This document shows, piece after piece, positions 1 through 6,780 of a stretch of DNA of 7,343 bases. The translations under genes and the position numbers were made by a program. Under the pieces are notes generated by a model. The model was not told the DNA's origin, did not search any database, and saw nothing but the letters and a program-made list of their open reading frames with translations. Each line of letters opens with the position of its first letter. Within the stretch, counting starts at the first letter, position 1. The DNA comes from Alphaproteobacteria bacterium (GTDB lineage: Bacteria > Pseudomonadota > Alphaproteobacteria > UBA7887): NCBI GenBank assembly GCA_028289725.1, contig JANQOH010000290.1, positions 1 through 7,343 on the forward strand, written 5' to 3'.

Positions 1-211
1 CGACAAAAGCGCGATCGCCGGCGCCCGTCAGCACCATGGCGCGTAATTGATCGTCGGCCGCCAATTCATCGATGGCGTCACTCAGCGACCGGCAAAGCGC
101 GCTGTTCACGATGTTGATCTTGCCTGGATTGTCGAGCGTGACCCAGCCAATCCTCGCGCCATCACTCCGGGTCTCGACGCGCGCGCGAACGCCCGCTGAA
201 CTATCGGTCAT
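1..211 (-). CDS. Enoyl-CoA hydratase/isomerase (crotonase) family protein, N-terminal part only
   Basis: Seventy codons are visible, from an ATG at 211-209 to the left edge, so the 3' part is missing. The protein begins MTDSSAGVRARVETR and then shows the first crotonase beta-strand pattern, WVTLDNPGKINIVNSAL (residues 23-39), followed by a helix (SLSDAIDELAADDQLRA) and the strand MVLTGAGDRAFV (59-70). This N-terminal layout is typical of the fold that stabilises acyl-CoA enolates. The FVAGADI-type segment carrying the first oxyanion-hole residue, and the catalytic glutamates, lie outside the window, so hydratase, isomerase and related activities cannot be told apart. An AAAGGTGA ribosome-binding site lies about 6 bases upstream of the ATG. 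It starts 18 bases after the PhyH stop, which suggests co-transcription. Confidence 0.86.
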   Translation of the reverse strand, partial: MTDSSAGVRARVETRSDGARIGWVTLDNPGKINIVNSALCRSLSDAIDELAADDQLRAMVLTGAGDRAFV

Positions 212-229
212 CGCGCTTCACCTTTCGCG

Positions 230-1126
230 CTACATGCGGGTGGTTTGATCTTTGTTCTGATGCGCCCACGGCCCAACATAGCCGTTCGACCAGTCAGGCG
301 GAATCTGGCAAGGGCGTGGATCATGGTGCGCCCAGCGCGCTGGTTCGCCGCGCACAATCGCGCCGTCATAGGGGCTCGGCAGCGGTTGCGCCATATAAGG
401 GAATGCATCAGCTGCCGAAAAGACATTCAAAAGAAGTGGCCGGCCGCGCGTCGATTTGTTTGTCGTCGAGCCATGAATAGTACGGCAATTAAGCAGGAAC
501 ATGGTGCCGGCGGGCCCGGTCATATGCGCGATCATGTCGTCTTGCAGCCAATTAAGATCATGATCGGCGATTTTGACGACCCACGCGCCATTCTCGTCGT
601 AAAGATCATAGAGTTCGCCTTTGTGGCTGCCGCGCACCGTGCGCAGTGGTCCTTGCTCCATGTCGCAATCTTCCAAATAAACGCCGACCGTCACGGGACT
701 GTAATTCGTGTGCGGCCAGGCTTGAATGTCTTGATGCCAAGCGAAGCGCTGGCCGCCGCCGGCCCACTTGTAGTTGAGCTTGGAGTGATAAAATTTGACG
801 TTCGGGCCGACAACATCGGCGACGGCGTCGGCAATCGGAGACTCGGAGGCGAAGGCCCAAAAGGTCTCATGATGCGAAACGGGGCTGGTCACGCGCTTCA
901 GACGCGGAGTCTCCGCGGAATGGCCTTCTTCAAGTATGAAAGTGTCATCATTCTCCGTAACCGCGCGGCTCCGCGCGATCATCGCGTCGCTCGCGTCACG
1001 CAGGCGCTCGAGCCAATCCGATGAAACCGCGCCTTCCACCAATACGAAGCCATCTTCGAAATAGGCTTGGCGCTGTGCTTCAGTGAGCACTTTCGTGGGG
1101 TGCCTGAGCACCTCATCCGTCAACAT
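230..1126 (-). CDS. Phytanoyl-CoA dioxygenase (PhyH) family Fe(II)/2-oxoglutarate oxygenase
   Basis: This 298-residue protein has the usual length and layout of the PhyH family, which couples oxidation of 2-oxoglutarate to hydroxylation of a substrate at a mononuclear Fe(II) site. After an N-terminal helix region with YFEDGFVLVEGAVS (22-35), the HxD iron motif is seen in FAWHQDIQAW (H131, D133). The distal histidine is H218 in NCRTIHGST, and R228 (TRGRPLLLN), ten residues later, fits the arginine that binds the 2-oxoglutarate carboxylate. The segment VYLEDCDMEQGPLRTVRGSHKG (149-170) is the common PhyH core strand region. All catalytic residues are present, so it should be active. The ATG start follows an AAGAGGGG ribosome-binding site. 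It sits 69 bases after the HELVH gene and 18 bases before the crotonase. Known members hydroxylate many substrates (fatty acyl-CoA, ectoine, others), so the substrate is open. Confidence 0.94.
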   Translation of the reverse strand: MLTDEVLRHPTKVLTEAQRQAYFEDGFVLVEGAVSSDWLERLRDASDAMIARSRAVTENDDTFILEEGHSAETPRLKRVTSPVSHHETFWAFASESPIADAVADVVGPNVKFYHSKLNYKWAGGGQRFAWHQDIQAWPHTNYSPVTVGVYLEDCDMEQGPLRTVRGSHKGELYDLYDENGAWVVKIADHDLNWLQDDMIAHMTGPAGTMFLLNCRTIHGSTTNKSTRGRPLLLNVFSAADAFPYMAQPLPSPYDGAIVRGEPARWAHHDPRPCQIPPDWSNGYVGPWAHQNKDQTTRM

Positions 1127-1195
1127 CGTCTGCCCCTCTTGGTATTTCGGTGCTCAATTTTGGCAGAACCAGAGCCATCGCACCACGCCTCGAGC

Positions 1196-1624
1196 TTATT
1201 CGTCGAAGCAGCGCGGCCAGAGGCGGTTGGAGTAATGCATGGCGATCAAGCCATTCCCGGTGGCCTGGCGCATATATTCGTCCTGGACCCAGTAGGCTTC
1301 GTGTTCGAGCGCGGATTGGCGTTTGCAAGGCGTCATGTCGGAAAACGCGCCGTTCTTGTCCTGGAGGTAATGGACGAGTTCGTGGGCGAGGACGGACTGG
1401 CCGAAGGCGTCACGCTGAAATTCAATCGTTTCGTCGATCAACACGCCCCGGTCTTTGAGGTAAACCGCGCGCACATTGCAAGGCCGCCCGCAAACGATAT
1501 CGGCAATCTCCGTCTGCGGCATCGCTTCGACCGACGGATGCGCGTCCGGCACGGGATATCCGGCGATGCTTTCGATCACCAAAAAAAGGGTCGTCAGGAT
1601 CTGTTCAAGAGAATCTGTGCGCAC
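1196..1624 (-). CDS. Small HELVH-motif protein, putative zinc metallopeptidase-like (possibly DUF6647-like)
   Basis: A 142-residue protein of uncertain function. The clearest signal is LAHELVHYLQ (79-88), an HExxH zinc-binding motif with H81, E82 and H85. About 20 residues later comes ALEHEAYWVQDEYM (105-118), where E107 or E109 could be the third ligand in the gluzincin style, with the E-A-x-x-x-Q pattern seen in many small metallopeptidase-like families. CGRPC (45-49) places two cysteines before a predicted strand pair (VRAVYLKDRGVLID), and two more lie at C100 and C139. No signal peptide is evident; the N-terminal LEQILTTLFLVIESIAGYP looks like an amphipathic helix. The start is a GTG at 1624 because the frame is closed by TAA only six codons upstream and no ATG lies earlier than M35; the ribosome-binding site is weak. 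It follows the ATPase stop by 50 bases. Family assignment is from memory of motif layout. Activity is not shown and the role in the operon is unknown. Confidence 0.8.
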   Translation of the reverse strand: MRTDSLEQILTTLFLVIESIAGYPVPDAHPSVEAMPQTEIADIVCGRPCNVRAVYLKDRGVLIDETIEFQRDAFGQSVLAHELVHYLQDKNGAFSDMTPCKRQSALEHEAYWVQDEYMRQATGNGLIAMHYSNRLWPRCFDE

Positions 1625-1674
1625 GTGATACCAACCGGGCTTTTATAACTTCAACGAATCTAAGGGTTTATACG

Positions 1675-2772
1675 CTATAACACCATATCGGATGACGGAT
1701 CGATCAAATGGGCCCGGTTGGCGTCGATCGAAAGCGTCAAAGGCGTGCCGGGATTGGGCGAGGCCTCCGGAGCCACGCGGGCGCAGATTTCCACGCCGTT
1801 GAGGCCGAAATAGACCATGGTTTCCATGCCAAGTGGCTCCACCACATCGGGCGTTACGGCACACGCGACGCCGGTGGCGCCGTCATCGGCGCGTTGTTCG
1901 CGAATATGCTCCGGCCGCAATCCCAGCATCAATTCCTTGCCGACTTGCGCCCGCACACGATCCGATCGGTCGGCCGGTATCGGCACTGAAATCGTGTCGT
2001 TCACCTTCGCCGCCAAGCCGCCATTGGCTTCGACCAGCTTGCACGGAATGAAGTTCATCGCCGGCGAGCCGATGAATCCCGCGACGAACCGCGTGCTGGG
2101 TTTGTGGTAGAGGTCGCTTGGCGAGCCCACTTGCTCAATCCGTCCTTTGTTCATCACCACCACGCGGTCCGCCAAGGTCATGGCCTCGACCTGATCGTGC
2201 GTGACGTAAACCGTCGTTGTGCGGACCTTCTGGTGAATGCGCTTGATCTCGATCCGCATTTGGCCGCGCAGCTTCGCATCGAGATTGCTGAGCGGTTCGT
2301 CGAACAGGAACACTTCCGGATTGCGGACGATGGAACGGCCCATGGCGACACGCTGCCGCTGGCCGCCGGAAAGTTGGCGCGGCTTGCGGTCCAGCAAATC
2401 GTCGATGCCGAGAATGTCGGCGGCTTCCACGACCCGCTGTTTGATTTCCGCCTTGGGATATTTGCGCAGGCGCAACCCGAACGACATGTTCTCCGCTACC
2501 GTCATATGCGGATAAAGCGCGTAGTTCTGAAACACCATCGCGATGTTGCGGTCTTTCGGCGGCACGTCATTGACCCGCCGCCCGCCGATCAAAACATCGC
2601 CTTCGGTGATCTCCTCCAAGCCCGCGATCATCCGCAGCGTCGTGCTCTTGCCGCAGCCCGAAGGGCCGACCAGCACGACGAATTCGTTGTTGGCGATTTC
2701 CAGGTCGATGCCGCACACGGCTTCGGTGCGGTCGAAGGTTTTCACCAGCTTGTTGAGCGTTACATCGGCCAT
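1675..2772 (-). CDS. CUT1-family ABC importer ATP-binding protein (MalK/UgpC type)
   Basis: This 365-residue ATPase should power the importer encoded upstream. The nucleotide-binding domain carries Walker A GPSGCGKST (36-44), the Q-loop glutamine Q82 in VFQNYALYPHM, signature LSGGQRQRV (134-142), Walker B VFLFDEP (154-160, D158/E159), D-loop SNLD and the switch histidine H192 in YVTHDQVEAM. The segment after about residue 240 (GSPAMNFIPCKLVE, then LMLGLRPEHI at 281-290) is the C-terminal TOBE/MOD regulatory domain typical of MalK, UgpC and MsmX-like proteins. Length and motifs are all normal for the family. The start ATG lies 7 bases after the permease stop, with the same strand and tight spacing, consistent with coupled expression. 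CUT1 ATPases serve oligosaccharides, glycerol-3-phosphate, polyols and similar solutes, so the ATPase does not reveal the substrate. Confidence 0.97.
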   Translation of the reverse strand: MADVTLNKLVKTFDRTEAVCGIDLEIANNEFVVLVGPSGCGKSTTLRMIAGLEEITEGDVLIGGRRVNDVPPKDRNIAMVFQNYALYPHMTVAENMSFGLRLRKYPKAEIKQRVVEAADILGIDDLLDRKPRQLSGGQRQRVAMGRSIVRNPEVFLFDEPLSNLDAKLRGQMRIEIKRIHQKVRTTTVYVTHDQVEAMTLADRVVVMNKGRIEQVGSPSDLYHKPSTRFVAGFIGSPAMNFIPCKLVEANGGLAAKVNDTISVPIPADRSDRVRAQVGKELMLGLRPEHIREQRADDGATGVACAVTPDVVEPLGMETMVYFGLNGVEICARVAPEASPNPGTPLTLSIDANRAHLIDPSSDMVL

Positions 2773-2779
2773 GGTTCGG

Positions 2780-3673
2780 TCAGCCCTTGGTCGCGCCGGA
2801 CGTCAGGCCGGCGATGTAGTAGTCCATCAAAAACGCGTAGATGATCACCGGCGGCGCCGCGGCGAGCAGTGCGCCGGCCATCAGGCCGCCCCAATGGAAC
2901 ACGTCGCCCTTAATAAGCGTCGTCACCGTGCCGACGGTCAGCACCATCTGATCTTCGGTGAAGATGTAGGCGAGCGGATAGAGGAAAGATGCCCACGAAA
3001 CGGTAAAGGCAAAGATCATCGCCGCGATGATCCCGGGCAGCGCCACCGGTACGAACACCTTGATCAGCATCTGCATGTGGTTCGCGCCGTCGATCAACGC
3101 CGCTTCGTCGAGCTCTTTCGGGATCGATGAGAAGTAACCGATCATGATCCAGGTACAGAACGGCACGGTCAGCGTTGGATAGACGAGCACCAGCACCCAG
3201 TAGGTATCAAGCAGTCCGAGCGCACCGACGATCTCGAACAAGGGAATAAACAGCAGCGAATCCGGGACCAGATAGGTTAGGAAGACGCCGGTGGCGAGCA
3301 CGCCGGCGCCCCAGAATTTCAGCCGCGACAGCGCGTAAGCCGCAAGAATGCTGACCACCATCGTGATCGCCACAACGCATATGGTCACGATGATGGTGTT
3401 GCGGAAATAAATCGGGAAGCCAGTGTCCATCAGCAACGAGAAATAATGCTGGAAGGTAATGCCCTTCTCGATGATCCATGGATTGGTGGAAAGCTCCGCG
3501 ATTTCCTTGTTCGTTTTCAGCGACGTGATCAACATGTAGTAGGGCGGGAACAGGAAGAAGATCACGAACACGATGAGACTGGCGTAGGACGCGATGAGCG
3601 CCCAGCGCCGATTGCGCGTCAGGCTGGCGCGAAGGCCCGCGCCGACCGAGGCTTCTGCGACTGCGGTGGCCAT
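2780..3673 (-). CDS. CUT1-family ABC importer inner-membrane permease (MalG type)
   Basis: A 297-residue integral membrane protein forming one half of the translocation channel. Hydrophobic segments lie roughly at 27-49, 92-117, 122-146, 155-178, 208-232 and 264-284, giving the six helices usual for MalG-like subunits. The cytoplasmic coupling loop that contacts the ATPase is clear: ELDEAALIDGANHMQMLIKV (187-206), with the EAA core and conserved D195-G196-A197, followed by VPVALPGI. The first periplasmic loop holds SLKTNKEIAELSTNPW, a region where MalG-type proteins typically have a conserved SLK pattern. Its ATG overlaps the preceding permease stop by one base (TGATG at 3675-3671), implying translational coupling and equal production of both permeases. 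The N-terminus (MATAVAEASVGAGLRASLTRN) is cytoplasmic and Arg-containing. Confidence 0.96.
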   Translation of the reverse strand: MATAVAEASVGAGLRASLTRNRRWALIASYASLIVFVIFFLFPPYYMLITSLKTNKEIAELSTNPWIIEKGITFQHYFSLLMDTGFPIYFRNTIIVTICVVAITMVVSILAAYALSRLKFWGAGVLATGVFLTYLVPDSLLFIPLFEIVGALGLLDTYWVLVLVYPTLTVPFCTWIMIGYFSSIPKELDEAALIDGANHMQMLIKVFVPVALPGIIAAMIFAFTVSWASFLYPLAYIFTEDQMVLTVGTVTTLIKGDVFHWGGLMAGALLAAAPPVIIYAFLMDYYIAGLTSGATKG

Positions 3674-4605
3674 CAGAGCTCCATGGCGCGTTTGCGCACG
3701 TTGCGAAGGATCAGGAATGCGAGAACCGCCAGCACCGGGAACATAAACAGCGACACCGATGCGCCGAGCGGAATGTCGTTCGACTCAATGCCGACTCTGA
3801 ATGCGTAGGTCGCGAACAAGTGCGTCGAGTCGCGTGGACCGCCTTGCGTTAGCACACGCACAATATCGAAGTTGGCAAACGTCACGATGATTGAGAACAG
3901 CACCGTGATTGCGATGATGTTGCGCATCATCGGCAGCGTAATGTGGTAGAGGCGCTGCCACGCGTTCGCGCCGTCGATCGCCGCCGCCTCGTACAGCTCC
4001 TCTGGGATCGATTTGAGCGCCGCCAGATACATGATCAGGAAGAACGGCGCGCCGATCCAGATGTTCACGAGGATCACCGAGAACCGCGCCCAAAACGTGT
4101 CGCTCAACCACGGAATCGCGTCCACCCCGATCTCCGCCAACACCCAATTGATCGCGCTGTAAGTCGGCTCGAACAGCCACCACCAGCCGAGCGTCGACAG
4201 CGCAGGCGGGATCACCCACGGGATAAGCATCATGCCGCGCCATTTGCGCTGGCCCTTGGTCGGTATGGTGTTGACCGCGTGCGCCGCGACGAACCCGATA
4301 AAGGCTTTGCCGACCACCGCGACCAGCGCGAAGATGATCGACTGCTGAACGACCATCCAAAAGGTTTCGCGCTTGAACAGGAACAGATAATTGGCGAAGC
4401 CGACGAACTTCGTTTCCGCCTTGTTCAGGGTCGACAGAAACATCGAGTAGCCGGCGGGATAGGCGACTAATCCGGCGATGATGGCCAGCAACGGCAGGAC
4501 CATCAAAACGCCGATCGTCGACTTCCGGCGCATGAACAGCCAGAAGGCGCTTCGCTGCGTTAATGTACCGTCGCCGGAGGCGTCGATTGCTATTGTCGTG
4601 GCCAT
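3673..4605 (-). CDS. CUT1-family ABC importer inner-membrane permease (MalF type)
   Basis: A 310-residue membrane protein, the partner of the MalG-type subunit. Hydrophobic segments are visible near 31-53, 84-110, 124-146, 174-197, 228-246 and 283-302. The coupling loop PEELYEAAAIDGANAWQRLY (201-220) has the EAA motif and the invariant D211-G212-A213, followed by ITLPMMRNII. The segment VLTQGGPRDSTHLFATYAF (251-269) is the characteristic MalF/UgpA-type LTQGGP motif near the C-terminal helices. It lacks the large periplasmic P2 loop of enteric MalF, as is common in short CUT1 permeases. The start ATG at 4605-4603 follows a GGGGGA ribosome-binding site and lies 28 bases after the binding-protein stop. 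The unusual N-terminal 20 residues (MATTIAIDASGDGTLTQRSA) are polar and cytoplasmic. Confidence 0.96.
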   Translation of the reverse strand: MATTIAIDASGDGTLTQRSAFWLFMRRKSTIGVLMVLPLLAIIAGLVAYPAGYSMFLSTLNKAETKFVGFANYLFLFKRETFWMVVQQSIIFALVAVVGKAFIGFVAAHAVNTIPTKGQRKWRGMMLIPWVIPPALSTLGWWWLFEPTYSAINWVLAEIGVDAIPWLSDTFWARFSVILVNIWIGAPFFLIMYLAALKSIPEELYEAAAIDGANAWQRLYHITLPMMRNIIAITVLFSIIVTFANFDIVRVLTQGGPRDSTHLFATYAFRVGIESNDIPLGASVSLFMFPVLAVLAFLILRNVRKRAMEL

Positions 4606-4633
4606 TGCGTTCCCCCGCTGCCGTGACCGGCCC

Positions 4634-5986
4634 TTAGCCGCGCATCAACCCTTCCAATTCATTCTCGGCCCAACCGATAGCATCGTCGAACGAGTCTCCA
4701 CCCTGGGTCACGCGCGCGACCAGGTTGGGGAAGACACCTTGTGTCGCGATGGCGGACGCAATTTCGGGCGGTGCGGGGTACCCCGCGACGCTTTGGACTT
4801 CGTCGCCCCGGATCGGATAATTGTAGAGCACGCCGTCGGGCGGCGTGGCGGTCGACCAAATGTCGTTGGATTCGTAATAGGCCTCGACCAGCGGCAGGTC
4901 GAAACCCTGGGAGGCTTGCAGCATTTCCGTCACCACTTCCGGACTGGCGACGTGGAGGAAAAGGTCCTTCGCTGCCGACACGTTCGGTGAAAATTGCCAG
5001 GCACCCCAGAAGAACGGCGTTGCCGCGCGGTACCGTCCGGCGGGTCCGCGCGGCGCGTCATGGTGCCAGACATGCTGCGCGACATCCGGATTGTCGCGTT
5101 TTGCCACCGCCCAGGCGCTCGGCGGGTTAAAAATCGCGGATCCGGTGCCGGAAATGAGCCAACGGTTATTGCCGGCATCGTCCCAAGCATAGACGCCGGG
5201 ATCCATGAATTGGGTCAGACGGCTCAGATAGTCGAGCACTTCGCGGGTTTCATCCGAATCCACGGTGATATCGCCCGATTCATCGACCAGCTTTACGCCA
5301 TAGGCGGTGAATAAGGTGCTGAGCCAGGCCGATGCGTCCGGCGCCGGGGCAATCGCCGCGCCGAATGGGTGGCCGGCGGCGTGCAGCTTTTCGGCAGCTT
5401 CCAAAAAGGCGTCATACGTCCAACTGTCGACCAAGGCCGGGTCGCGATCGCCATTGGCCGGGAAGATGGCCTTGAGATCGATTCCGGCATGGTCTAGGTA
5501 CAAATCGGCGCGCGACACATTGGCGTAGCTGAGTGAGCCGGTCGGCGCGGGCGCGCCGCGCCACACACCATCGATATTGCCGAGGAACCAAGCGGACGGG
5601 ACCAGCTTGCCGTGCCGGCTTTCGATTTCCTGCACCACATCGTCGAGCGGGACCAACGAGTCGCGGAACATCGACACCAGCCAAAGCGGCACACAATAGA
5701 CGTCGTGGCCAGTTTCGGCGCGCGTTTCGGCCTGGGCGGTCAGCAGCAGCTTATTGCCGATCGAGGTGATGAAATCGACATGGACATCGACATTGTTCGC
5801 CTTGCCCCAATCGACGCAGATGCGCTCCATCACGTCGTTGGCGCCAGGCACCCAGTGGTCCCAAAGGCCGAGCGACAGCGTGCCGGCGGAATATGCGGTC
5901 TTGATATAGGGGGCAGTCGCGGTGAACGCGGCGGTCGCCGCCGCGCCTTTCAGAAATCGACGGCGGGTCTGCTTGGTTAAAGCCAT
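4634..5986 (-). CDS. Tat-exported ABC importer solute-binding protein (extracellular family 1, CUT1 type)
   Basis: A 450-residue periplasmic receptor that should capture the solute and hand it to the two permeases encoded just downstream. The N-terminus MALTKQTRRRFLKGAAATAA contains a twin-arginine (RRxFLKG) signal, then an Ala-rich hydrophobic stretch and a likely cleavage after AYSA (residue 34), so it is probably exported folded. There is no lipobox cysteine. The mature protein starts GTLSLGLWDHWVPGAND, the first strand and helix of family 1 binding proteins. SWTYDAFLEAAEKLHAAG (188-205) and GTGSAIFNPPSAWAVA (280-295) are further family hallmarks. Aromatic residues, especially tryptophan (W43, W45, W102, W133, W142, W268, W276, W292, W327, W330), are frequent, as expected for stacking on sugar-like rings, but the ligand cannot be named. 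An AGTGGAGGTG ribosome-binding site precedes the ATG. Confidence 0.94.
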   Translation of the reverse strand: MALTKQTRRRFLKGAAATAAFTATAPYIKTAYSAGTLSLGLWDHWVPGANDVMERICVDWGKANNVDVHVDFITSIGNKLLLTAQAETRAETGHDVYCVPLWLVSMFRDSLVPLDDVVQEIESRHGKLVPSAWFLGNIDGVWRGAPAPTGSLSYANVSRADLYLDHAGIDLKAIFPANGDRDPALVDSWTYDAFLEAAEKLHAAGHPFGAAIAPAPDASAWLSTLFTAYGVKLVDESGDITVDSDETREVLDYLSRLTQFMDPGVYAWDDAGNNRWLISGTGSAIFNPPSAWAVAKRDNPDVAQHVWHHDAPRGPAGRYRAATPFFWGAWQFSPNVSAAKDLFLHVASPEVVTEMLQASQGFDLPLVEAYYESNDIWSTATPPDGVLYNYPIRGDEVQSVAGYPAPPEIASAIATQGVFPNLVARVTQGGDSFDDAIGWAENELEGLMRG

Positions 5987-6211
5987 GGCGCACCTCCACT
6001 ATTCGTGCGCCGCGCGCGACTGTACGGGCCGTTTCATCCCATTGTTGTTCGCTCCGCCGATCTAGCTCTTCTGGCCGATTTCCACCGGACGGAGGGCCCG
6101 CCTCGCACTGCGCGGCGATCTGGGCGCAAGCTTAACCGCTCTCGCCGAGCCTGCCCATAGCAGCCTGAGTCAAACGTGGCATGCATGACCCGATTGTGGG
6201 CGCGTCAAAGT
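5987..6211. other. Gene-free leader region upstream of the ABC importer operon
   Basis: About 225 bases separate the binding-protein start from the hairpin after the upstream cupin. No credible open frame with coding character was found. If the hairpin stops cupin transcription, the importer operon's promoter must lie here on the minus strand. Two TTGAC-containing hexamers (TTGACG and TTGACT on the minus strand, near 6203-6208 and 6167-6172) resemble -35 boxes, but neither has a convincing -10 box at 16-18 bases, so no promoter is called. An 8-base palindrome CATGCATG lies at 6180-6187. No classical long operator palindrome was recognised. Confidence 0.5.
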
Positions 6212-6240
6212 TGGCGGCTCCAGCATTTCTGGAGCCGCCA
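6212..6240 (-). terminator. Perfect hairpin after the cupin gene, probable terminator or 3' end stabiliser
   Basis: The arms GGCGGCTCCAG (6213-6223) and CTGGAGCCGCC (6229-6239) are perfectly complementary over 11 base pairs, extended to 12 by T6212-A6240, with a 5-base loop. It lies 27 bases past the stop of the minus-strand cupin. On that strand the stem is followed by AACTTTGACG, which holds only three consecutive T residues, so it is a weak intrinsic terminator by classical rules. It may act with Rho or protect the mRNA 3' end. On the plus strand the following bases are not T-rich, so the minus-strand reading is preferred. Confidence 0.6.
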
Positions 6241-6266
6241 CATACTCTGTTGGGCAGATCTGTTGG

Positions 6267-6713
6267 CTATTCCGCTGCCTGATCGGCGGCAAGCGGGACA
6301 CCGTTGGGATTGTCGCGGAAAAACTCCCAATCAAGGACCATGGCGACCGTATCGTCTTCGCCGAGGAAAGCGATCGCCCCGTGGTTCGTAAACAGCAGTT
6401 CAGTCTCTCCGACGGCGGTGGTCGCTTCGTGATACACGCCATTGGGTTCGTAGCCATAGTCGCCGGCTTCCGCGCTGCCGGCACGATAGTCAAGCTTGCC
6501 CTTGACCATGTAAAACTCACCGGCGGCAAGGTGCTTGTGCGGTGGGAAGAACGAGCCGTCTTCCATCCGGATCATGATCGTCCAGACGCCCATTACTGGG
6601 TCGAGACGGCATACTTTGTAGGTGACGCCCGGCGAAAAAGGCAGCCAAGGCCGGTCGCCCAGCTTAAGCAGAATGTCTTCAGGGTTCGGCGCATTGTCAT
6701 TACGCGGATCCAT
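6267..6713 (-). CDS. Cupin, 2,4'-dihydroxyacetophenone dioxygenase / acetylacetone-cleaving (Dke1)-like family
   Basis: A 148-residue single-domain cupin, presumably cytosolic and metal-dependent. Cupin motif 1 is GSFFPPHKHLAAGEFYMVKG (53-72), giving H59 and H61 as ligands with E66 nearby. Motif 2 is GDYGYEPNGVYHEATT (84-99), giving H95 as the third histidine; it matches the G-x5-P-x-G-x2-H pattern exactly, with Thr in place of the final Asn. The C-terminal segment LLFTNHGAIAFLGEDDTVAMVLDW (107-130) and overall layout resemble the family containing 2,4'-dihydroxyacetophenone dioxygenase and Dke1, Fe(II) enzymes that cleave C-C bonds in ketones with O2. Assignment to that family is from pattern recognition; the actual substrate is unknown. 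The ATG follows a TTGGAGGAGA ribosome-binding site. It is divergent from the small cupin, and is on the same strand as, but apparently transcriptionally separated from, the importer operon. Confidence 0.9.
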   Translation of the reverse strand: MDPRNDNAPNPEDILLKLGDRPWLPFSPGVTYKVCRLDPVMGVWTIMIRMEDGSFFPPHKHLAAGEFYMVKGKLDYRAGSAEAGDYGYEPNGVYHEATTAVGETELLFTNHGAIAFLGEDDTVAMVLDWEFFRDNPNGVPLAADQAAE

Positions 6714-6751
6714 GGGGTCTCCTCCAATTTTCTGATGAGCCGTGCCCCATT

Positions 6752-6780
6752 ATTGTATCGGCAATTCGGCTTTAGATCAC
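6752..6780 (-). promoter_or_regulatory. Candidate sigma70-type promoter for the 148-residue cupin
   Basis: On the minus strand a TACAAT hexamer (6757-6752) matches the -10 consensus at five of six positions. Seventeen bases upstream lies GTGATC (6780-6775), a weak -35 with three matches. Transcription would start near 6745, giving a leader of about 30 bases before the ATG at 6713. The spacing is sensible, but the weak -35 makes it tentative or activator-dependent. Confidence 0.35.

Noticed and set aside
245..1024. Plus-strand open frame of 259 codons opposite the PhyH gene
   Set aside because: It lies antisense to a gene with intact catalytic motifs, and its translation is Arg/His-rich with no recognisable domain, typical of a GC-rich shadow frame.
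1067..1648. Plus-strand open frame of 193 codons opposite the HELVH gene and the PhyH start
   Set aside because: It spans two minus-strand genes and their gap, has no family-like motif, and mirrors the codon structure of the HELVH gene.
2104..2844. Plus-strand open frame of 246 codons opposite the ABC ATPase
   Set aside because: Antisense frames of this kind are common opposite conserved GC-rich ATPase genes; the translation is His/Asp/Arg-rich and unlike a folded protein.
3943..4470. Plus-strand open frame of 175 codons opposite the MalF-type permease
   Set aside because: It is extremely Arg-rich and hydrophilic, the expected reverse image of a membrane protein gene.
6180..6187. CATGCATG palindrome as an operator
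   Set aside because: An 8-base palindrome with no symmetric extension is expected by chance and has no adjacent promoter to support it.
6167..6208. TTGACT and TTGACG hexamers as promoter -35 boxes for the importer operon
   Set aside because: Neither has a -10-like hexamer at 16-18 bases, so a promoter call would not be supported.
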